The notes under the pieces are model-generated. The model saw only the letters and a program-made list of their open reading frames with translations. It was not told the origin of the DNA and did not search any database. The translations under genes were made by a program, and so were the position numbers. A DNA stretch of 64,000 nucleotides from Dipteris shenzhenensis. Taxonomy: Eukaryota; Polypodiophyta; Polypodiopsida; Gleicheniales. This document shows, piece by piece, positions 57,421 to 64,000 of the stretch. The stretch's first letter is position 1. Every line of letters begins with the position of its first letter. Where the stretch lies: assembly GCA_047967505.1 (NCBI GenBank), contig CM106538.1. The stretch is one strand, 5' to 3'.

Positions 57421-57477
57421 TAGGCCCCTGCTTTACGGGTAGGAATAGGTAGGGAGGGGGAGAAGCGATCGGGGAGG

Positions 57478-57481
57478 GGGG

Positions 57482-57536
<55 letters not shown>

Positions 57537-57554
57537 GGAGGGATAGAGAGAGAC

Positions 57555-57596
<42 letters not shown>

Positions 57597-57655
57597 GAGA
57601 GAGAGGAGAGGGAGGGGGAGGGATAGAGAGAGAAAGAGAGAAGAGGGAGGGGGAG

Positions 57656-57705
<50 letters not shown>

Positions 57706-57829
57706 AGGGAAAGAGAGAGAACGAGAGAGAAGAGGGAGGGGGAGGGATAGAGAGAGAAAGAGAGAAGAGGGAGGGGGAGGGATAGAGAGAGAGAAAGAAA
57801 TAGAGAGAGAGAGAGAGAGAAAGAGAGAA

Positions 57830-57883
<54 letters not shown>

Positions 57884-58510
57884 AGGGAAAGAGAGAGAAA
57901 AAAAGAGAGAGAAAGAGAGATAAAGAGAGAGAAATAAAGAGAGAGAAAGAAAGAGAAGAGGGGGAGAGAAAGAGAGAGAAATAGAGGGAAAGAAAGAGAA
58001 AGGGGGAGGGAAAGAGAGAGAGAGGGAGAGAGAGGTAGAGGGGGGGTAGGGAAAGAGAGAGGGAGAGGGAGGGAAAGAGAGAGGGTGTGGGATAGAGAGA
58101 GAAAGAGAGAGAAAGAAAGAGAGAGGGGGAGGGGGGAGGAGAGGGAGAAAGAAAGAGAGAGGGGGAGGGAAAGAGAGAGAGAGAGAAAGAAAAAGGGGGA
58201 GGGGGTGGTAGAGGGGGGAGGGGGTGGTGAAGATGGAGGGGGAAGGGGGGAGGGGGGGAGGCAGAGGGTGTGGTGGAGATGGAGGGGGTGGTGGAGATGG
58301 AGGGGGGGAGGGGGAAGGGGTGGTGGAGATGGAGGGGGGAAAGGGGGAGGAGATGGTGGTGGAGATGGAGTGGGGGAGGGGTGGTGGAGATGGAGAGGGG
58401 AGGGGGAGGGGGTGGTGGAGATGGAGAGGGGGGGGGAAGGGGGAGAGGGGAAGGGGAAAGGGGGAGGGGGTGGTGGAAATGGGAGGGGGAAAAAAGAGAA
58501 GAAAAAAAAA
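57478..58510 (-). repeat. ~1 kb almost pure polypurine block (inverted copy)
   Basis: Plus strand GA/GGGGGAGGG units are the reverse-oriented counterpart of 25.73-26.60 kb; the boundary with GAAATCCAAAGGAAGGAAGA matches CCTCCCTTTGGATTTCC near 25.69 kb. Long Ser/Leu/Pro frames on the minus strand (up to 410 codons) are not genes. Confidence 0.9.
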
Positions 58511-59400
58511 ATTGACGGACGGAAATCCAAAGGAAGGAAGAGGTGGTCACCTGAACGCTCTCCAAGTCTTTCTCGATGTAACGGGATTCTTGAGGAACAA
58601 TGGACAGTGGGTGGATGGCTAGGTTATCGCTGCGAGATGGGCTCAAAGTCACTTACCATGTGAGGATGGAGTAAGGTGGTGGTCGATGGAGAGGGAGGAG
58701 TGTCTTGCATAGGGCTCAAAATCAAGAAGAGAATGGAGGCAAAATGTGAAAGATGAAGAATGAGGGGGTGGAGTGGGTTTTTATAGGAAATGAGTTTAGG
58801 TTTAGGGTTAAACCCTAAACTCTTCCCGAGCCGTAACTTGTTATGGATAGCTCGGTTTGCTCTTCTGCAAAAAGGTGAAATGATCGAAATTGCAAGCTCT
58901 ACGCATTTGTGTCCACTACCTAGCCTGATTATTTATCAAGTGGCTTCTTTTTAAGAAATAAAGAAAATTTCTTAAGGTACTAACCCAAGGTTGATTCTTG
59001 GGGTTGATATGTTTGGCTAGAAATTTTTTTGAAAAAAACTCTCCTTGCGCTTGAGTGTTATGTTCGTGAAAGTTCAAAGTAGTTTGTTTTTTTTACACAT
59101 ACCTGCATATGTTTACTCATTACTTGAGATGCTAGTATCCTCGACAACAATGCTAAATGTTAGCTCTTTCCTACTGCTTTCATAGGAAGAGCAGGGTATT
59201 CTCAGTATGCAGGATTCTGAGGCTTTTTGTCACCTACAGATATATCAAGGTTTGTCGGTTGTAGTATATGTGTAGCTTAGGACCTCGAGTCATGTTTCGA
59301 TGAGACATGTAGGCTTCAGTGTGGTAAGCAAACAAAGTGCATGTATGTGTAAAAGGAACATATATCATCATGATTGAGGTAATAAAGGCTTTTGCCTTCA
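58511..59400 (-). mobile_element. Inverted copy of the LTR-like segment at 24.83-25.74 kb
   Basis: In reverse orientation it follows 25.7 down to 24.83 kb: ACACTCCTCCCTCTCCATCG, TAGGGTTTAACCCTAAACC-like words, GCAAACCGAGCTATCCAT, the GGAAAGAGCTAACATTTAGC region and AGCCTTTATTACCTCAATCA. The primer-like word is worn (TTTAGCATTGTTGTCGAGGA on the minus strand), so this copy looks older or less constrained. Confidence 0.75.
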
Positions 59401-59655
59401 TTGGGGGTTGTAGGGTTTAGGATGAGTTTAAGGGTTAGAAGGAGGTTCCAGGGTTAGAAAGAGGTTCAAGGGTTAGAAGGAGGTTTCAGGGTTAGAAGGA
59501 GGTTCTAGGGTTAGAAGGAGGTTCTAGGGTTTAGAAGGAGTTCCAAGGTTTAGAAAGAGGTTCCAGGGTTTAGAAGGAGTTCCAAGGTTTAGAAAGAGTT
59601 CAAGGGTTAGAAGGAGTTCCAAGGTTTAGAAGAGGTTCCAAGGTTTGGAGTAGAG
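59401..59655 (-). repeat. Minisatellite, inverted counterpart of 24.5-24.8 kb
   Basis: GGGTTAGAAGGAGGTTCCA / GGTTTAGAAGGAGTTCCAA units, about twelve copies. Confidence 0.88.
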
Positions 59656-59721
59656 TACATGGTGGAGAACTCGTCTCCCTTGTAGATCATGGAAATTAAA
59701 TGTTGAGGAACTAAGGGTTTA

Positions 59722-59960
59722 GGGGAAGCATAGGAGTGGGAGAGGAAGAAGGTGTAAGAGCATGGGGGAAAGAGGAGAGAGGAGAAGGAGGGAAGAGGAG
59801 GAGGGAGGAGGAGAGAGGAGGAGGGAAGAGGAAGAGGGAGGAGGAGGAGGAGGAGGAGGGAGGAGGAGAGGGAGGAGGAGGAGGAGGGAGGAGGAGGAGG
59901 AGGAGGAGGGAGGAGGAGAAGGAGGAGGGAGGAGGAGAGGGAGAGGATGGGTTGCAAGGT
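59722..59960. repeat. (GGA)n-rich purine tract
   Basis: About 200 bp of GGAGGAGGA/GAGGGAGGAGG. An inverted equivalent, with the flanking GTAAGAGCATGGGGGAAAGA, is at 63.29-63.40 kb. Confidence 0.9.
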
Positions 59961-60237
59961 TGGAGGAGAGGGGAGGAGGGGTTGCAAGGTTAGGACATGC
60001 TTTTGGACGTGGAGTGCAAGGAAGCATGGACACTTGAGACAATTGCTTGGAATACCAAAGTAGAACTCAACACAATGCCCCAAAGAGTGTGGGGTTCATT
60101 CCATTATGGGGTATATATACAAGTTGGAGAGCTTCTCTCTCTGCATGTAGGAAGTGTAACACACACTCTCTCTACATGTAGAACTTGTATGTAGAACTCG
60201 CATGTACAAGTCATATGTAGAACTTGCATGTAGAAGT
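59961..60237 (+). repeat. R2 core copy 2 and start of its 13-bp array
   Basis: GGACGTGGAGTGCAAGGAAG through TGGGGTATATATACAAGTTG, then GCATGTAGAACTT-type units from about 60170. The array is interrupted at 60238 by the LTR retrotransposon and resumes at 62868. Confidence 0.88.
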
Positions 60238-60525
60238 TGTTGGGATATCTCAAGGTGTATGCCTCAGGCACACCTTATGTTTCTATGTGTGAGTGCTAGA
60301 GGCATAGTTAGGTGCCCACAAGCACAGTTAGGTGGTGGAGAGCCACATAGGATGATTGAGAGAATCTAGGAGCAGATTGAGGAGATGATTGTGGAGCTCT
60401 GAGGTCATCAGTGATGTCAGTGAGCTTGTATGAGGTGCCTACTTAAGGACCTGACTTTTCTTCATTCTATAAGCAAGTATTCTGATTTTGTGTCCACTTT
60501 ACTCTTTCCTTTCAGTATTCCAACA
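60238..60525 (+). repeat. 5' LTR
   Basis: It begins TGTTGGGATATC and ends GTATTCCAACA; TGTTGG/CCAACA are the inverted ends. A possible TATA-poor promoter lies inside; TCTATAAGCAAG near 60467 could serve as part of it. Confidence 0.95.
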
Positions 60526-60538
60526 TGGTATCAGAGCC
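60526..60538 (+). promoter_or_regulatory. Primer-binding site, initiator-Met tRNA type
   Basis: TGGTATCAGAGCC follows the LTR end without a gap and matches the complement of the plant initiator tRNA-Met 3' end. Confidence 0.95.
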
Positions 60539-61372
60539 ATTTGATCCCCCTTGAGCCCATTTCTGCCACATCATCATCTTCTTCCTCTTCTTCTTCTTCA
60601 CCATCTCTCCCTCTTCTTCCAAAAATTTGCTTGAGCTTGTTCTCATCCGATTCTCACCCATTTCCTACGCCCTTTCAGCTGGAGTTCCCTCTTGTTGGGG
60701 CGAATTTCGGGCTGCAAGGAATTGAAGAATTTCAAGCTCTGCTGGTCGCCATTGTACGAATTTCGTCGATTCTTCTTGCTGCGTTTTCTCTGCGCCTGCT
60801 CCTTCTTTCTCTAATTCCTTTCAAGGAAAGCTTCTCCATACCTTGGGCTACCTTGTGCTGAAATCTGAGCAGCAATGGCTGCATATTGAAGGAGAAAACA
60901 AAGAAAAACCAGTCGACTTTGTTGAAGAAGGAGAAGGTGACCTGACGCGTTTTTTTGCCTCTTCTTCCCAGAGGTTCTACTGTGGTATACCAGCTTTTTT
61001 TTGCCTCAGAAAGCCCCCTTTCTTTTTCTTTGAAGAGTGTGCTATAAGCCCTCCAAGTTCAGCTCTCTAGTTTTGACAAGCTTTTGAAAATGATGCTACA
61101 TAAAATGCTACTCTAGCATTTCTGGTCTTTTGAAGTTTTCAATAACTTCACTACAAGTGTTGCTTCAGTTTTGTTTTGACTTGCTAGACCTGGTTTTGAT
61201 TGGAAAGTGTTTATTTCATCCACTTCTATGAAGCATGTAAGAAGAAGCATCATTGTTTGAAATCTAGTCACTACTATTTGCTACATCAAGTGCTCATACT
61301 TTGGAAGTCTTTCAGTTATTTTTGCCTTGTAAGAGAGATAGACACTGCCCAATATCTGGGTTAGACCCTCTC

Positions 61373-62203
61373 ATGGCTACCATATTTAATCTTGAGAAGT
61401 TCAATGGAAAGGGCTTCCATACATGGCAAATGAAGGTGAAATTTGCATTGATGCGGGAGAACTTATGGGGACTTGTCAAACCTACTCCTACCACTTCTTC
61501 TACGGCCTCCAATGCTGGACAATCTTCAACTCCGACACGATCGGCAAGGGATCCAGCAAGAGAAGAAAAGGCATATGGTATCATTGCTCTTGCTTTGGGT
61601 GATGATTATATACACCATATCTCTGACTTGGAGTCTCCTTGGGAAGCTTGGCAGAAGCTAGACATGATTTTTGGTGCAAGCTCTCACATCTCTAAACTAT
61701 CACTTAAAATCTCTTTCTTTGAATTAAAGATGTCAAGTGATACTACTTTAGCAGCTCATGTCAATTATATGCGGAGTCTTATGACTCAATTAGCTTCTAT
61801 CAACTCTCCTATCACTCCTGATGATGCTATGGCAGTGTTACTTAAGAGTATGCCTGAAAGTTTTGATCACATTGTTAGCACTTTAAAGAATCTTCCCAAT
61901 CCTAACCTTGAAGGCATTATCACTGCTCTCCAAGAAGAAGAAAGGCATATGGAGCTAAGGAAAGGCAATGACACTGCTTATGTTATGAAATTCCAGAAGG
62001 GCAAGTATACTCCTTGCAATCACTGTGGAAAGACAAATCACCTTTCAAAGGACTGCTTCAAAGTTAATCCATGCAAGAACTGTGGCAAGAACAACCATCA
62101 TGAGAAGTTTTGCAGAGCCAAAGCAAAGACACAAAATGCAAATCTACTTATAGTTAATGAGCCTCCACAAGATGAGGCATCCTTTGAAGATTATGCATTT
62201 TAA
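61373..62203 (+). CDS. Gag polyprotein with two zinc knuckles
   Basis: This is the structural protein of the gag-only retrotransposon, expected to build the particle and bind its RNA. From MATIFNLEKFNGKGFHTWQM it gives 276 residues; an in-frame ATG at 61301 would add 24 residues that look unrelated, so I prefer the inner start, which opens like Ty1/copia-type plant gag. The UBN2/gag_pre-like body (WEAWQKLDMIFGASSHISKL, HVNYMRSLMTQLASINSPIT, LLKSMPESFDHIVSTLKNLP) is followed by two CCHC knuckles, CNHCGKTNHLSKDC (about 215-228) and CKNCGKNNHHEKFC (about 234-247), and an acidic tail ending at TAA. The frame is intact, which fits recent activity. Confidence 0.92.
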   Translation: MATIFNLEKFNGKGFHTWQMKVKFALMRENLWGLVKPTPTTSSTASNAGQSSTPTRSARDPAREEKAYGIIALALGDDYIHHISDLESPWEAWQKLDMIFGASSHISKLSLKISFFELKMSSDTTLAAHVNYMRSLMTQLASINSPITPDDAMAVLLKSMPESFDHIVSTLKNLPNPNLEGIITALQEEERHMELRKGNDTAYVMKFQKGKYTPCNHCGKTNHLSKDCFKVNPCKNCGKNNHHEKFCRAKAKTQNANLLIVNEPPQDEASFEDYAF

Positions 62204-62568
62204 ACACATCTCTATGTATGCTCCAGATCTCTCTTTTTATGTCAAGGTACTCAGCCTGGATAGTCCTCCAAAATGAATGAAAATAAACTATTGTGTTTTG
62301 TGTGTTTTGTAAACACTTCTGGTCACCTTATGATGTAGGCCATGTGTATGTTTTGCTCCATGGTACCTCCTGCAGACATTGTGTGCATGTACATGCAGGG
62401 GAGATAACCATTGGAAGGTCTTTTTGTATCCCTTTTTGTTTACCTTACACCCAAGGGAACCCTTGCTAGCATGAGAACCTAGCCATAGATTTATCCTTGA
62501 CCACCATGAGATGGCATGAAAAACTATGAGACTAGATGTATCCTTGACATAGCCTGAGGCATTTCCTT

Positions 62569-62577
62569 GAGGGGGGG
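62569..62577 (+). promoter_or_regulatory. Polypurine tract
   Basis: GAGGGGGGG lies two bases before the 3' LTR and would prime plus-strand DNA synthesis. Confidence 0.85.
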
Positions 62578-62579
62578 TT

Positions 62580-62867
62580 TGTTGGGATATCTCAAGGTGT
62601 ATGCCTTAGGCACACCTTATGTTTCTATGTGTGAGTGCTAGAGGCACAGTTAGGTGCCCACAAGCACAGTTAGGTGGTGGAGAGCCACATAGGATGATTG
62701 AGAGAATCTAGGAGCAGATTGAGGAGATGATTGTGGAGCTCTGAGGTCATCAGTGATGTCAGTGAGCTTGTATGAGGTGCCTACTTAAGGACCTCACTTT
62801 TCTTCATTCTATAAGCAAGTATTCTAATTTTGTGTCCACTCTACTCTTTCCTTTCAGTATTCCAACA
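62580..62867 (+). repeat. 3' LTR
   Basis: Same length as the 5' LTR. The differences I count are CCTCAGG/CCTTAGG, GGCATAG/GGCACAG, CCTGACT/CCTCACT, TTCTGAT/TTCTAAT and CCACTTTAC/CCACTCTAC. Confidence 0.95.
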
Positions 62868-63180
62868 TAGAAGTCCTATGTAGAACTCGCATGTACAAGT
62901 CGTATGTAGAACTTGCATGTAGAAGTCCTATGTAGAAGTCATATGTAGAACTTGCATGTACAACTCGCATGTAGAACTTGCATGTAGAACTCGCATGTAC
63001 AACTCACATGTAGGAGTTGTATGTAGGAGTTGTATGTAGAACTTTCATGTAGAACTCGCATGTACAACTCGCATGTAGGAGTTGCATGTAGAAGTTGTAT
63101 GTAGAACTTGCATGTAGAACTCGCATTTACAACTGGCATGTAGGACTTGCATGTAGAAGTTGCATGTAGAACATGCAAGT
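62868..63180. repeat. 13-bp tandem array, continuation of copy 2
   Basis: GCATGTAGAACTT, GCATGTACAACTC and GCATGTAGGAGTT units continue the array interrupted at 60238, then pass into GCAAGTTGGATTTCGAAGAG, the same exit sequence as copy 1 at 55.66 kb. Confidence 0.92.
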
Positions 63181-63284
63181 TGGATTTCGAAGAGGGATTA
63201 TTTCTAGCCTTATGCAAGTACAAGTGGAGCTTTGCCGCTACTCTACACACACATTCTGTTCTACCTAAGTCCATGTTGGCACTG

Positions 63285-63520
63285 AGTCCTCCTCCTCTCT
63301 CCTCCTCCCTTCTCCTTCTCCTCCTCTCTCCTCCTCCCTCCTCCTCCTCCTCCTCCTCCTCCTCCCTCCTCTCTCTTCTTTCCCCCATGCTCTTACACCT
63401 TCTTCCTCCCCCACTCTTATGCTCCCCCTGAACACTTTGTTCCTCAACCCTTAAACTCCATGATCTACGAGGGAGACGAGTTCTCCACCATGTACCTTAC
63501 CCTAAACCTTTCCACCACCC
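63285..63520 (-). repeat. Inverted copy of 59.64-59.95 kb
   Basis: TCC-rich tract, then TTTCCCCCATGCTCTTACAC, TCCTCAACCCTTAA and GAGACGAGTTCTCCACCATG; this is the reverse of the (GGA)n tract and the minisatellite border at 59.65-59.9 kb. Confidence 0.85.
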
Positions 63521-63529
63521 CCCCCCTCC

Positions 63530-64000
63530 GCAAGGTTGGAGGAGGGGTTGCAATGTTGGAGGAGAGGGGAGGAGGGGTTGCAAGGTTAGGGCATGCTTTT
63601 GGACATGGAGTGCAAGGAAGCATGGGCACTTGAGACAATGGCTTGGAATACCAAAGTAGAACTCAACACAATGCCCCAAAGAGTGTGGGCTTCATTCCAT
63701 TATGGGCTATTTATACAAGTTGGAGAGCTTCTCTCTCTACATATAGGAAGTGTAACACATTCTCTCTCTACATGTAGAACTTGCATGTAGAACTCGCATG
63801 TACAAGTCGTATGTAGAACTTGCATGTACAAGTCACATGTAGGAGTTGCATGTAGAAGTTGTATGTAGAACTTGCATGTACAAGTCGCATGTAGGAGTTG
63901 CATGTAGAAGTCATATGTAGAACTTGCATGTACAACTCGCACATAGAACTCGCATGTACAACTCGCATGTAGGAGTTGCATGTAGAAGTCGTATGTAGAA
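63530..64000 (+). repeat. R2 copy 3 with 13-bp array, cut by the window end
   Basis: GGTTGCAAGGTTAGGGCATG, GTGCAAGGAAGCATGGGCAC and GGCTATTTATACAAGTTGGA lead into 13-bp units from about 63770 to the window end. The core keeps the TATAxxTACAAGTTGG word in all three copies. Confidence 0.9.

Larger units (their letters stand above)
60238..62867 (+). mobile_element. Gag-only LTR retrotransposon (TR-GAG-like), young
   Basis: A complete 2,630 bp element: 5' LTR 60238-60525, primer site, one gag gene, polypurine tract and 3' LTR 62580-62867. The two 288-bp LTRs differ at five sites by my reading. The 7-bp TAGAAGT stands directly before and directly after it; the host sequence is a tandem array containing that word, so the size of the true target duplication is uncertain (copia and gypsy elements usually give 5 bp). 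Protease, integrase, RT and RNase H are absent, so it must depend on enzymes of a full element. Confidence 0.95.

Noticed and set aside
57420-58652. Minus-strand open frames of 410 and 365 codons
   Set aside because: Same artefact in the inverted homopurine block; Ser-Leu and Pro runs only, no domain, two frames open at once.
60430-60861. Plus-strand 143-codon Ser-rich frame in the retrotransposon leader
   Set aside because: It begins inside the LTR, is driven by TCT/TCC triplets and lacks a domain; the gag gene starts further on.

Overview
The window looks like a repeat-dense stretch of a large land-plant nuclear genome. The evidence is a complete spliced plant-type elongation factor eEF1B-gamma gene, compact GT-AG introns, chromodomain Ty3/gypsy and Ty1/copia-type elements, a tRNA-derived SINE, Helitrons and very long CT/GA microsatellites. 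A non-seed plant such as a fern would fit this texture, but that lineage guess rests on overall impression only.

Layout. 1-4 kb: short tandem duplications and weak coding remnants. 4.04-6.79 kb (-): eEF1B-gamma in seven coding exons, apparently intact. 8.7-12.5 kb (-): a plant-type Helitron (HUH Rep plus PIF1-like helicase) broken by stops and a deletion in the helicase. 13.5-14.3 kb (-): a decayed ORF carrying a repeated basic motif. 16.6-19.35 kb (+): a spliced, decayed gene of a transposase-like family that I cannot name; its order of acidic, CxxC, LH and final E motifs recalls RAG1/Transib-type RNase H-fold transposases. 19.7-21.2 kb (-): an unidentified spliced pseudogene. 21.4-30.1 kb: a ~3.1 kb direct duplication full of CT/GA tracts and near-perfect palindromes, flanking an LTR-like segment with a tRNA-Asp-type primer site and a long polypyrimidine block.

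30.1-33.6 kb (-): a second Helitron-type element (PF14214-like HUH domain, helicase remnant, RPA-like OB-fold ORF); a partial copy lies in opposite orientation at 52.3-55.0 kb. 33.6-37.7 kb: a rearranged Ty3/gypsy element with one LTR fragment inverted, plus an integrase remnant. 38.9-39.55 kb (-): a four-exon small gene of unknown function with consistent splice phases. 41.36-41.59 kb (-): a SINE. 41.85-42.3 kb (+): an SMP-domain gene fragment. 43.55-43.93 kb: a ~380 bp foldback hairpin. 44.28-50.36 kb (-): a decayed chromovirus whose 5' end is joined to an inverted piece of its own pol. 55-64 kb: a compound repeat (GGA tract, unique core, 13-bp array), a gypsy gag remnant, an inverted copy of the LTR-like/polypyrimidine block, and a young gag-only LTR retrotransposon (60,238-62,867) with 288-bp LTRs.

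The genes do not form a pathway. Two probable host genes (eEF1B-gamma and the small spliced gene) sit among layers of mobile DNA. Many broken reading frames carry TAG or TAA where Gln would be plausible, which would suit decay of methylated cytosine. The most noteworthy items are the transposase-like gene, the gag-only retroelement, the paired inverted copies nested around ~42 kb, and the two gypsy elements with self-inverted junctions.
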